A program made the translations under genes and the position numbers. From an uncultured Bacteroidales bacterium (GTDB lineage: Bacteria; Bacteroidota; Bacteroidia; Bacteroidales; ML635J-15), in contig CALDKB010000016.1 of assembly GCA_937899245.1 (NCBI GenBank), forward strand, positions 1 through 64,000: 64,000 nt of DNA, in the 5' to 3' direction. The notes under the pieces were generated by a model. That model was not told the origin of the DNA. It did no database searches and worked only from the letters and a program-made list of their open reading frames with translations. Below, in pieces: positions 53,060-61,713 of the stretch; position 1 is the first letter of the stretch, and each line of letters starts with the position of its first letter.

Positions 53060-55570
53060 ATGGAAACGCTTGACAAGAATATAAAGCTAGCATACGATTT
53101 GATAAAATCCACAAGCAAGTCGGTGTTTTTAACTGGCAAGGCAGGAACTGGCAAAACGACATTCCTGAAAACCCTACCGACGTTTACAAGCAAGCGTATG
53201 GCTATTGTCGCACCAACAGGAGTGGCTGCTCTTAATGCTGGCGGTGTAACTATCCATTCTCTATTTCAGTTGCCTTTTACTCCATTTATTCCCGAAGGAG
53301 CTGATATTTCTTTTGTTGTCAAGGACAATGACGGCAAGCCGATTCGCGAGCAATACAAGATGAGTGCCACAAAGATTAAAATTTTGCGTTCCCTCGATCT
53401 GCTCGTTATTGATGAAATAAGCATGGTGCGTTCCGATTTGCTTGATGCCGTTGATGATGTCTTGCGACATTATCGCCGTTCTTCGTTGCCTTTCGGCGGT
53501 GTGCAATTGCTGATGATCGGCGATTTGTACCAGCTGACGCCGGTTATCAAGGATGATGAATGGCGCCTGATACAAAATTTTTATCGCTCGCCGTATTTTT
53601 TCGATAGCAATGCTCTACGTAGGATTGATTATGTAACAGTGGAATTGACGCATATTTTCCGACAGCAGGATGAAACCTTTATTTCGATTCTTAATGAAAT
53701 TAGGACAAATTCGCTTACCGCAGAGTCTTTGGCTGTATTGAATTCCAGGGTGGCTGATATCGATGATAATTCCGAAGGTTGCATTCGCTTAACAACACAT
53801 AATTCGGATGCAAATTCTATCAATGCATCTAAACTTGAAGACTTGGCTGACGAGCCTTTCCATTTTGTGGCCGAAATTAAGGATAACTTTCCTGCATATA
53901 TGTATCCGACGGAAGAAGATCTTGTGTTAAAACTTGGCGCACAGGTTATGTTCATTAGGAATGATTCGTCGACAGAAAAACTATACTATAACGGAAAGAT
54001 TGGCAAGATCGTTGATATCGACAGCAGTAAGATTATGGTTTTGTGCCCTGGCGATTATTCTCCAATCGAAGTAAAGACGGAAGTGTGGGAGAATATTCAA
54101 TATGTTGTAAATTCCGAAACCAATGAAATAGAGCAGAATGTTATTGGTGAGTTTCATCAGTATCCGCTACGTTTGGCTTGGGCTATAACAATTCATAAGA
54201 GTCAGGGGCTGACCTTTGATAGGGCTATTGTTGATGTCCATTCCGCATTTGCGTTCGGTCAGGTTTATGTTGCGCTGAGTCGTTGCCGTTCTCTGCTGGG
54301 ACTAACGTTGAAGACTCCAATATCCAGCCGAATGATAAAGTCGGATCTGGATGTCGTTACTTTTTGCGATGATGCGCGGAAAAAACAGCCGGATGAACAG
54401 AAATTGAAGTCTTATGTTATCGCTTTCGAACGAGAAATTTTGCTTAATGTGTTCTCAATGTCTAATCTACAACGTTTATTGTCGGATGTCAGGCAGGTGT
54501 ACATGTCAAATTTCTCAAGGTTTAATCCAGCATATTCGCAGGAAATACTTGATGTCGTTCAGTCGTTTGATACGCAAGTCTTTGATGTAAGCAAGAAATT
54601 TGTTGCACAGCTGTGGCGTATTTTTTCCGAATCTCCCGATGTGGCATTCTGTGATAATGAATATCTGAAAGATCGCATTTCAAAGGCCTCGGATTATTTT
54701 TGCCCCAAAATTTCAGAGATAATTGGCAGTCATTTTTCAAATATGCTATTGGAGTCGGACAACAAGGAGGTTGATTCTGAAATGAAATCAGCATTGGAAA
54801 AACTGGAATTGGAATACCAGAAGAAGGTAAAGTGTTTCGAAAAGATGCATGATGGATTTTCAACCGAGATGTACATGAGGGTTATTTCCGATATCGACAA
54901 TATGTTCGTTCCTACTTTTAGCCGAAAGTCGAAGGTCGTGTATAATGTTTCGTCTTCCGATGGCCTGTATGCAGCATTGAATGCTTGGCGTAAATCGGTT
55001 GCCGACGACTTTAATATGCCCGTATATTATATATTGCCTCAAAAATCGCTTGTAGATATAGTGAAGAATAAGCCCCGCAATGCAAAGGAGCTTTGCAAGA
55101 TTAAAGGAGTTGGTGCAATGAAAGTTCGGCAGTTCGGTAATGATATTCTAAATATCGTAAGCGAATATTGCCACGAATTTGTAAGTGGTCGGGAATTGGA
55201 TTTGTCGGATGCTTCATCGCAGGAACCTGTTGTGAAAGAAAAGAAAACCGAGGTTCATAAAAAGGGCGATTCTGCAAAGAAGTCTCTTGAAATGTTCCGA
55301 AGCGGGATGTCTATTGAAGCAATTGCAAATGAGCGTGGATTTGTTATTGGAACGGTCTTTTCTCATCTTTCCAGATTTATTCAGACTGGCGAAATAGAAC
55401 CTCAGGATTTGATAGGACAGGAAAAGTTTAATAGCGTTATGGATTTTCTTGAGCAATATGATACTTCTGTTGGAGTTATGGATTTGTATAAAATTGCTTC
55501 GGAAAGATTTACAAAAGATGAATTGCGTGTTGGAATTGCATTCCTGAACAAAATGAATGATTTAAAGTAA
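53060..55570 (+). CDS. PIF1-like DNA helicase with HRDC and helix-turn-helix C-terminal domains
   Basis: 836 residues from the ATG at 53060. Superfamily 1 motor of the Pif1 type: Walker A LTGKAGTGKTTFLK (~26), Ia VAPTGVAALNAGG, Walker B LLVIDEISMVR (~115), Q-rich GGVQLLMIGDLYQL, and motifs AWAITIHKSQGLTFDRAI (~377) and GQVYVALSRC (~400). After a helical middle part comes an HRDC-like domain (~650-705, RNAKELCKIKGVGAMKVRQFG) and a helix-turn-helix (~735-780, LEMFRSGMSIEAIANERGFVIGTVFSHL). It unwinds DNA 5' to 3', possibly at forks or G-quadruplexes. It lies next to three ssb genes and an SSB-like DUF3127 gene. Confidence 0.92.
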   Translation: METLDKNIKLAYDLIKSTSKSVFLTGKAGTGKTTFLKTLPTFTSKRMAIVAPTGVAALNAGGVTIHSLFQLPFTPFIPEGADISFVVKDNDGKPIREQYKMSATKIKILRSLDLLVIDEISMVRSDLLDAVDDVLRHYRRSSLPFGGVQLLMIGDLYQLTPVIKDDEWRLIQNFYRSPYFFDSNALRRIDYVTVELTHIFRQQDETFISILNEIRTNSLTAESLAVLNSRVADIDDNSEGCIRLTTHNSDANSINASKLEDLADEPFHFVAEIKDNFPAYMYPTEEDLVLKLGAQVMFIRNDSSTEKLYYNGKIGKIVDIDSSKIMVLCPGDYSPIEVKTEVWENIQYVVNSETNEIEQNVIGEFHQYPLRLAWAITIHKSQGLTFDRAIVDVHSAFAFGQVYVALSRCRSLLGLTLKTPISSRMIKSDLDVVTFCDDARKKQPDEQKLKSYVIAFEREILLNVFSMSNLQRLLSDVRQVYMSNFSRFNPAYSQEILDVVQSFDTQVFDVSKKFVAQLWRIFSESPDVAFCDNEYLKDRISKASDYFCPKISEIIGSHFSNMLLESDNKEVDSEMKSALEKLELEYQKKVKCFEKMHDGFSTEMYMRVISDIDNMFVPTFSRKSKVVYNVSSSDGLYAALNAWRKSVADDFNMPVYYILPQKSLVDIVKNKPRNAKELCKIKGVGAMKVRQFGNDILNIVSEYCHEFVSGRELDLSDASSQEPVVKEKKTEVHKKGDSAKKSLEMFRSGMSIEAIANERGFVIGTVFSHLSRFIQTGEIEPQDLIGQEKFNSVMDFLEQYDTSVGVMDLYKIASERFTKDELRVGIAFLNKMNDLK

Positions 55571-55571
55571 C

Positions 55572-55603
55572 AAAAAAGGATGCTTGTTAAGCATCCTTTT
55601 TTG
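55572..55603. terminator. Bidirectional terminator after the helicase gene
   Basis: AAAAAAGGATGC / GCATCCTTTTTT stem with a 7-base loop, directly after the stop; it also serves the convergent DUF3127 gene. Confidence 0.88.
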
Positions 55604-55624
55604 TTATATTCAGTTGGCTTTCCA

Positions 55625-56008
55625 TTAGAATGGAAGGTCATCGCCATCTTGAGAATTGCTTGCTTCAATAAATGGAGGTACTTCCGTTTGTGCCGGAGCA
55701 GTAGCATTTGGCTGTTGTGGCATAGAACTCGGATTCTGATTCTGTATGGATTCTATTTTCCAAACACGCAGGTCCGTGTACCAGTTGTTGTTGTATTCTC
55801 TGCTTTCTGGCTCAAAGAATACGCGAATTTCTTCACCTTCAACTAGATTTGCAAAATTAATTTTATCGCCCCAAACCTGGAAGCATACTTTTTTCGGGAA
55901 TTGTCCGCTTGCATATTCTATTACGAAACTTTGCTTCTTCCATTGTCCGTTAGCGCTGTTGCCAGTAATTGGCTGTAAAATCTTTATTAGCTTTCCTGTT
56001 ATTTCCAT
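55625..56008 (-). CDS. DUF3127 protein with SSB-type acidic tail
   Basis: 127 residues. The first ~85 (MEITGKLIKILQPITGNSANGQWKKQSFVIEY ... KVCFQVWGDKINFANLVEGEEIRVFFEPESREYNNNWYTDLRVWKI) match DUF3127, a small OB-fold family of Bacteroidota. A flexible Q/P-rich linker follows, and the protein ends DGDDLPF, the acidic tip by which SSB recruits repair and replication proteins. It is therefore a likely SSB-like DNA-binding protein. The three SSB paralogues nearby lack that tip. Convergent with the helicase gene. Confidence 0.85.
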   Translation of the reverse strand: MEITGKLIKILQPITGNSANGQWKKQSFVIEYASGQFPKKVCFQVWGDKINFANLVEGEEIRVFFEPESREYNNNWYTDLRVWKIESIQNQNPSSMPQQPNATAPAQTEVPPFIEASNSQDGDDLPF

Positions 56009-56085
56009 ATTTCATGTTTTATGTTTGCGAATTTACTCAAATAATTTTTAAGTTTATGAATTAAACTAATAATGTTATTAACATC

Positions 56086-57243
56086 CTAAAAGGTTTTTGA
56101 GGAAAACTCTATAAGTTTGTCAATTCCTTCTCTGAACTCGCTTTCTTCGCGTGCAATGTTAATTCTAATGTAGTTGTCCCATTCCTTTCCGAAATGAACT
56201 CCAGGAATTACAGCTGTACGAACCATGTCGTATAATGCCAATCCAAATCTCAAGCTGTTGTTCCATGGTGCAGGCAGTTTAGCCCAGATGAAATATCCAC
56301 CGTCGTTTTGCGGACATTCAAATCCGGCTTTTCGCAGCATTTCATTTCCAATGTTAAGATTCTTTATTATCTTGCTTCGTAGCTCGTTGACGTATGTTTT
56401 GGACTCTTCGGTATCAAGGAACTCGGCAATTGCCTGCTGTTGTGGTGCCGGCGACGACAGTCCGGTATAGTCGTGTATGTAGCTAATTTTTGAAAAATGG
56501 CTTTCGTGGAAAAGAAAATATCCGACGCGCCAGCCTGTAACTGAAAACTTTTTCGAAAAGCTATTGCAGTAGAATACGCTTGGCGAGATTCGGTCGATAG
56601 GATAGTATGGTTGCTCGTTGTTGAAATACAGGTCGCAATATACCGAATCGATAATTATGTGAGATCCGAATTCTTCGCAAAGGTCAATAAGGAAATTTAA
56701 CTTTTCCTTGCTGATGGTCTTGCCGTATGGGTTTCCTGGCGATGCTATAAATATGACATCTATCTTGTTGTTAACAAAGAATTTGCGGAATTCATTGTCG
56801 TCAAAATATATGTCTGGATCTGTAGGGTATGTGAAGAAATTGTTGCCGTAGATTTGCGGCAGGTGGATGTATGATTCGTATGCGGGAGAAAAACTCATCG
56901 CATTGAAATTCTTTCCTTTGTTACTTTGTAGGTAGCAGTAAATTAGCGAAACAGCTTCGGTTGCTCCGTTTGTGATAAATATCTTTGTTTGAGGAGAACG
57001 CTGTGAGTACTTTTTGTCAAGATGCTGAAGCAGATATTGATTTCCGCATCCGGGTGCGTACTGGTGTATATCCTTCTTAAGAATTTCGGCAAAAATTTGC
57101 AGTAGTTTCTCCGGCGGACGGAACCCTGGAATTCCTTGTGCTAGGTTTGTTCCTCCGTTAAGCTTAACCATGTTGCTGAAATAACTTATCAATGAGCCGG
57201 TTATTTGAGGCAAAGGTGTTTTGGGGTCTAAAAAGTTTGTCAT
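56086..57243 (-). CDS. Class I/II aminotransferase
   Basis: 385 residues from the ATG at 57243 (MTNFLDPKTPLPQ); a longer frame upstream lacks family residues. PLP lysine in YCNSFSKKFSVTGWRVGY (~230); other landmarks are NGGTNLAQGIPGF (~30), ITNGATEAVSLIY (~90), SPGNPYGKTIS (~168) and the arginine in NYIRINIARE (~360). It is closest in pattern to methionine/kynurenine-type aminotransferases. It lies downstream of tdh, but a terminator (57262-57293) separates the two. Confidence 0.88.
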   Translation of the reverse strand: MTNFLDPKTPLPQITGSLISYFSNMVKLNGGTNLAQGIPGFRPPEKLLQIFAEILKKDIHQYAPGCGNQYLLQHLDKKYSQRSPQTKIFITNGATEAVSLIYCYLQSNKGKNFNAMSFSPAYESYIHLPQIYGNNFFTYPTDPDIYFDDNEFRKFFVNNKIDVIFIASPGNPYGKTISKEKLNFLIDLCEEFGSHIIIDSVYCDLYFNNEQPYYPIDRISPSVFYCNSFSKKFSVTGWRVGYFLFHESHFSKISYIHDYTGLSSPAPQQQAIAEFLDTEESKTYVNELRSKIIKNLNIGNEMLRKAGFECPQNDGGYFIWAKLPAPWNNSLRFGLALYDMVRTAVIPGVHFGKEWDNYIRINIAREESEFREGIDKLIEFSSKTF

Positions 57244-57261
57244 GAAAAATAATGATATAGA

Positions 57262-57293
57262 AAAAAAGAGAAGACGCAAGTCTTCTCTTTTTT
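57262..57293. terminator. Terminator between tdh and the aminotransferase gene
   Basis: GAGAAGAC / GTCTTCTC perfect stem with a GCAA loop, flanked by A and T runs; GCAA is a stable tetraloop. Confidence 0.88.
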
Positions 57294-57308
57294 ACGAATA
57301 TAAGCTGA

Positions 57309-58340
57309 TTACTTTGTCCAGTCAAGGATAACCTTACCACAGTTTCCGCTGTCCATGGCTTCAAAACCTTTCATGAAGTCGTCAACGCCAAAGTGGTGTG
57401 TGATAACAGGAGATATGTTAAGTCCTGCAAGAAGCATTCCTTCCATCTTGTGCCAAGTTTCGAACATTTCGCGTCCGTAAATGCCTTTCAGCTTCAAGCC
57501 CTTGAAGATGAATTTGCCCCAGTCGATTTCTGTTGTGGAAGGCAATAGGCCTAATTGAGCGATGTTACCACCATTGTACATGCAACCCAAAATTGTGTTG
57601 AATGCAGATGGGTTTCCAGAACATTCAAGGCAAACGTCGAATCCGTGGATTCCGTGATCGTTCATTACTTCCTTCAGGTTTTCCTTGCGAGGGTCAACAA
57701 CTACGTCTGCACCCATCTTAAGGGCAAGTTCGCGACGATAGTCGTTTGGTTCCAGACCAAATACGTTTCTTGCGCCTGCAAACTTTGCTATTGCGCAGCA
57801 CATAGAACCGATAGGTCCGCCTGCACCACCAACAATAACATCTTCGCCAACAAGCGGGAATGAAAGTGCTGTGTGTGTTGCATTTCCGTATGGATCCATT
57901 ATCGAAATAAGATCATCGCTGATTCTTTCGTCGATTCTGATGACATTTGATGCAGGAAGTGATAGATATTCTGCAAAAGCGCCATCACGATGAACACCAA
58001 CACCATAGTTGTTTTCGCAAATATGTGCCAAGCCACGGCGGCAGTTGCGGCATTTTCCACATGCAATGTGACCTTCTCCCGTTACTCTTTCGCCAATCTT
58101 GAAGTCGTTCTTTACGTTTTCGCCGACTTCTGCAATTTCGCCCACGTATTCGTGACCAATGGTCATAGGGGTTTTTATTGTTGCCTGCGACCATGCATCC
58201 CAACGGAAAATGTGAAGGTCTGTACCACAAATAGCGGTTTTCTTTATTTTAATCAAAACATCGTTTGGTCCGATGGTTGGAACCGGAACGTCTTGCATCC
58301 ACAATCCGCGTTCTGGTCTTAATTTTACTAATGCTTTCAT
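57309..58340 (-). CDS. tdh: L-threonine 3-dehydrogenase (zinc-type)
   Basis: 343 residues, medium-chain dehydrogenase. It oxidises threonine to 2-amino-3-ketobutyrate with NAD+. Catalytic zinc: C in [10 protein letters not shown] (~38), H-E in TIGHEYVG (~62). Structural zinc: [15 protein letters not shown] (~95). The dinucleotide site is [12 protein letters not shown] (~170). The C-terminal [15 protein letters not shown] is typical of Tdh. The usual partner kbl (2-amino-3-ketobutyrate ligase) is not adjacent. Confidence 0.93.
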   Translation of the reverse strand: MKALVKLRPERGLWMQDVPVPTIGPNDVLIKIKKTAICGTDLHIFRWDAWSQATIKTPMTIGHEYVGEIAEVGENVKNDFKIGERVTGEGHIACGKCRNCRRGLAHICENNYGVGVHRDGAFAEYLSLPASNVIRIDERISDDLISIMDPYGNATHTALSFPLVGEDVIVGGAGGPIGSMCCAIAKFAGARNVFGLEPNDYRRELALKMGADVVVDPRKENLKEVMNDHGIHGFDVCLECSGNPSAFNTILGCMYNGGNIAQLGLLPSTTEIDWGKFIFKGLKLKGIYGREMFETWHKMEGMLLAGLNISPVITHHFGVDDFMKGFEAMDSGNCGKVILDWTK

Positions 58341-58374
58341 TTTAATAGCCTTAATTGTTTAAAATAACAAACAC

Positions 58375-58382
58375 CAAAATTA
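58375..58382 (-). promoter_or_regulatory. -7 promoter element of tdh
   Basis: TAATTTTG on the minus strand, 34 bases before the tdh ATG. Confidence 0.5.
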
Positions 58383-58501
58383 GAACAAACCGATTTATTT
58401 TAAAAGTTATTTTTTAATTATTTTTACACCGTTTTGACAACTCGTTTGAATTGCATTTTCAGACTTGTCGGAACATTGTTTTTTCCATTAGGTTCGGGCT
58501 T

Positions 58502-59743
58502 ATGTCAGATTATGATGTGATAGTTGTTGGCGCTGGTGCGTCGGGATTGCTTGCCGCTATTTCGGCTTGCCGATGTGGCGACAGTGTGTTGTTAGTTGAA
58601 AAGAATGCTCGGGCAGCACGTAAGGTCATGATTACTGGAAAGGGTAGGTGTAATGTGACTAATTCAGCTGACATAAGGGAGTTTATGAATAATATTTATC
58701 CGGAACCTCGGTTTCTTTATCCGGCATTCAAGACTTTTTTCACATCCGAAATCCTTAATCTTCTTGATGAAGCAGGGGTAGAGGTGGTTTTGGAACGCGG
58801 CGGCCGATATTTCCCGGCATCAGGAAGGGCTGTTGATGTCGTTGATGCTCTTGTGAAAACTGCCGAGCAGTCTGGTGTCCGTTTTGCTTTCTCATGCGCG
58901 GTAACGGGTCTTATTGTTGAAGAATCTAAGGTCGCCGGTGTAAAATGCTTGAATGCTGAGGGCGAAAAGTCTTTTTATGCACCTAAAGTTATTGTCTGCA
59001 CTGGCGGCAAGTCGTATCCTTTGACGGGTTCTACTGGCGACGGTTATATTTTTGCAGAAACTTGTGGCCATACTGTGTGCCGTACTTTGCCGGCATTGGT
59101 TCCGCTAGTCGGTGATGGCGATTTTTTCCATGTTCTTGATGGCTTGACTTTGAAGAATGTGAAGGCTGAAATGCTTGTGGATGGGAAAAGGGTGAAGGAA
59201 GAATTCGGAGAATTGCAATTTACTGATTTCGGTGTGTCCGGACCGATTGTCTTGACATTAAGTCGCTGGGCTGTAATTGCTTTAAATGAAAAATCGACAG
59301 TTAGATTTAGCCTCGACCTGAAGCCGGCACTCGACGAGAAAAAACTGGATGCAAGGATTCTTCGCGACTTCGACAGCAACGGTAAGGTAAAGTTGAAAAC
59401 GCTTTTTAAGGAGTGGCTTCCTGCTCGGCTTATACCTATTTTTATAAGTATGCTTGATTTTGACGTCGAAAAACTTGCAAATCAGATTTCTGGTGCTGAA
59501 AGGCGAAAAATCGTAAGCTTGATGAAGAATTTTAATTTCGGCATCATCGGTTATCGCGATTTTAACGAGGCTATTATTACAAGCGGTGGCGTCGCTGTAA
59601 ATGAAATAAATCAGAAAACAATGGAATCGAAGCTGATTGAAGGTTTGTTTTTTGCAGGCGAAGTGCTTGATGTCGATGCGAATACTGGTGGATTTAACCT
59701 TCAGATAGCATTTTCTACAGGTTGGCTGGCAGGGACTAGATAG
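58502..59743 (+). CDS. HI0933/YhiN-family flavoprotein
   Basis: 413 residues from the ATG at 58502, directly before the FAD motif (MSDYDVIVVGAGASGLLAAISA). Then KVMITGKGRCNVTN (~45), GGRYFPASGRAVDVVDAL (~100), VIVCTGGKSYPLTGSTGDGY (~170) and the closing GEVLDVDANTGGFNLQIAFSTG (~385). These mark the HI0933-like NAD(P)/FAD-dependent oxidoreductases, whose reaction is not established. An upstream extension (58451) is unlikely. A deacetylase lipoprotein gene follows after about 90 bases. Confidence 0.92.
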   Translation: MSDYDVIVVGAGASGLLAAISACRCGDSVLLVEKNARAARKVMITGKGRCNVTNSADIREFMNNIYPEPRFLYPAFKTFFTSEILNLLDEAGVEVVLERGGRYFPASGRAVDVVDALVKTAEQSGVRFAFSCAVTGLIVEESKVAGVKCLNAEGEKSFYAPKVIVCTGGKSYPLTGSTGDGYIFAETCGHTVCRTLPALVPLVGDGDFFHVLDGLTLKNVKAEMLVDGKRVKEEFGELQFTDFGVSGPIVLTLSRWAVIALNEKSTVRFSLDLKPALDEKKLDARILRDFDSNGKVKLKTLFKEWLPARLIPIFISMLDFDVEKLANQISGAERRKIVSLMKNFNFGIIGYRDFNEAIITSGGVAVNEINQKTMESKLIEGLFFAGEVLDVDANTGGFNLQIAFSTGWLAGTR

Positions 59744-59834
59744 TCCGTTGCTTTGGCTGTTGATAATATTTCATAAAGTTTTATTGCCATGTTCTCTATG
59801 GTGGATAATTTTGCTTCATGAGAAAATGCTGGTT

Positions 59835-60626
59835 ATGAAAATCCGAATCTTGATAATATTATCTCTCGTGTCGTTTTTTGTTGTTTCGTGTAGAAAGAAC
59901 GAGCATTATGCACAGCCAAAGGACTATGAGAGCTTGTATGTACTTGAGTATCATAGTGTCGTTGCCGCCGATAGCTTGGTGTTGGCATCAACGATGATTT
60001 CTTCAGACAAGATGGAGGCCGATTTGAAATGGTTGTCGGAAAATGGATATACTACTGTATTGCCGCGCGAGCTGATTGGAGGCATTCCTCTGTCAGGGAA
60101 GACTGTTATTCTTTCTTTTGATGATGGTTATCGTGATAATTATGAGTGCTTATTTCCATTGCTCAAGAAATATAACATGAAGGCCGTGATCAATGTGCTT
60201 GCTTCTTCGGTTGTGTCAGACGAACGTCGTCCTTTCCTTTCATGGCGTCAATGTCGTGAAATGTCGGAGTCGGGACTTGTTGAAATCGGCTCCCATACAT
60301 ATAATTTGCATAATCCTGACGAAACCGCAGAATATGCAAGGGGCATTTCAAGGATGACAGGCGAATGCGATGACGATTATTACGAGAGGGTGATGGGCGA
60401 TCTGCGAAAAAGCGTTCAGATAATCGAGGAAAATGTGGGTACAACCGTAGTCTCTTTTGCTTATCCTTATGGTATCACAAGTAAATATCTGTCTCCGTAT
60501 ATTGATAATATGTTTCCAGTAACGTTCTGTTCTATGGACGGAGTCGCAAATATTTCGGAGGATTTTCACATGTTGCCGCGTTATGTCGTGACAACGACCA
60601 CAAGTCTTGAGTCGTTTATGGAATAA
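59835..60626 (+). CDS. Polysaccharide deacetylase-like lipoprotein
   Basis: 263 residues from the ATG at 59835; an upstream frame from 59748 would bury the signal peptide. Lipobox VVSC (cysteine ~19). NodB-type catalytic motifs: LSFDDGYRDN (motif 1, ~95), EIGSHTYNLH (motif 2, ~150; metal histidines) and FAYPYG (motif 3, ~220). Such enzymes remove acetyl groups from cell-wall or exported polysaccharides. It is probably on the periplasmic or outer face. Its last 11 bases overlap the end of the convergent gene. Confidence 0.87.
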   Translation: MKIRILIILSLVSFFVVSCRKNEHYAQPKDYESLYVLEYHSVVAADSLVLASTMISSDKMEADLKWLSENGYTTVLPRELIGGIPLSGKTVILSFDDGYRDNYECLFPLLKKYNMKAVINVLASSVVSDERRPFLSWRQCREMSESGLVEIGSHTYNLHNPDETAEYARGISRMTGECDDDYYERVMGDLRKSVQIIEENVGTTVVSFAYPYGITSKYLSPYIDNMFPVTFCSMDGVANISEDFHMLPRYVVTTTTSLESFME

Positions 60627-61713
60627 TCGTTTTATCCATTTTCTTGTATAGGTCGATATATGTTGGCAAGTGGTCGCTATATCCGCCTTGATACTTGTAG
60701 CCAATGTAAGTTCTGAAAACTTGTTTTCCTGTATTTGCTTCGTCCGGCACAAGCATAAAATCTGGATTGTATACGTGTGCGTCGTCTATGCTTGTATGAA
60801 GCGAACTTGCGGTGTCAAGCAGAGCTCCGGAAACAATAATCTGGTCCAGGATTCCCCATTGTCCCTGAAATTTGTGCGTGCCGAGCTTTTTTATTTCCTG
60901 AAGGTAGTAGGAAAGATTGTAAAGCTGGTTGTGCTTTATCTTGTCGTATTCAGTCTGAGCCTTCAAGCCGTAAATCAAGCTCTTGTCGGTCGGGTGGTCG
61001 TTTAGGTCACCCATAATTATAATGTTTGCATCTTTTTCAATCTTAAGAATCGAATCGGTGTGTTGCTTAACAAGTTCGGCCACGTAAATACGCTTGGCTT
61101 CGGTTTCCATTTGGCCGCTCCAACGTGATGGCCAGTGGTTTACAAAAATGTGCAACGTGTCCTTCTGGTTCGTTACTCCTTTTACATACAAAATGTCTCT
61201 TGTCGAACCGCTCCCAATTCTCTTTGGCCATATTACAGGAATGAAATTTTCGGAAATGGGGGTGAAGAACTTTTTGCGGTATATTAGTGCACAGTCGATT
61301 CCTCGTGAGTCTGGCGATTCCTGATGTATAATCTTGTAGTCCGACTTGTTTAGGGGAGTCTTGTATATCAGGTCCTGTACGACCTTTCTGTGTTCCACTT
61401 CACTAAGTCCAACAATTTGCGGAAGTTCCCAGCCTCCTGCACCGATAATGACTTTTGATATGTTTGTAAGTTTGTTGCGGTAACGGTAACCTGTCCAGTA
61501 TTTTGCTCCCTGAGGTGTGAACTCATCATCGTTTTTGTCGGGGTCGTTGATGGTGTCAAACAGGTTTTCTGTATTGTAAAACATTATCCTGTAGCTGTCG
61601 CGAGTGAGTTGCTCGTTGAATTTGTCTTCGACGGTTTCCTTGTTTGTTTTACAAGAAATAGCGCAGATGCTTGCAAGAGCAATAATGCAAAATATTAATA
61701 CACTGTGTTTCAT
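60616..61713 (-). CDS. Endonuclease/exonuclease/phosphatase-family lipoprotein
   Basis: 365 residues. Lipobox ICAISC (cysteine ~21). EEP fold: MFYNTENLFD (~44), IVGLSEVEHRKVV with the metal glutamate (~100), RGIDCALIY, FVNHWPSRWSG, the catalytic IIMGDLNDHP (~235) and the terminal YSDHLPTYI. It probably hydrolyses phosphodiesters or nucleic acid outside the cytoplasm. The ATG overlaps the stop of the beta-helix gene by one base, so they are co-translated. It ends tail to tail with the deacetylase gene, with an 11-base overlap and no terminator. Confidence 0.88.
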   Translation of the reverse strand: MKHSVLIFCIIALASICAISCKTNKETVEDKFNEQLTRDSYRIMFYNTENLFDTINDPDKNDDEFTPQGAKYWTGYRYRNKLTNISKVIIGAGGWELPQIVGLSEVEHRKVVQDLIYKTPLNKSDYKIIHQESPDSRGIDCALIYRKKFFTPISENFIPVIWPKRIGSGSTRDILYVKGVTNQKDTLHIFVNHWPSRWSGQMETEAKRIYVAELVKQHTDSILKIEKDANIIIMGDLNDHPTDKSLIYGLKAQTEYDKIKHNQLYNLSYYLQEIKKLGTHKFQGQWGILDQIIVSGALLDTASSLHTSIDDAHVYNPDFMLVPDEANTGKQVFRTYIGYKYQGGYSDHLPTYIDLYKKMDKTIIP

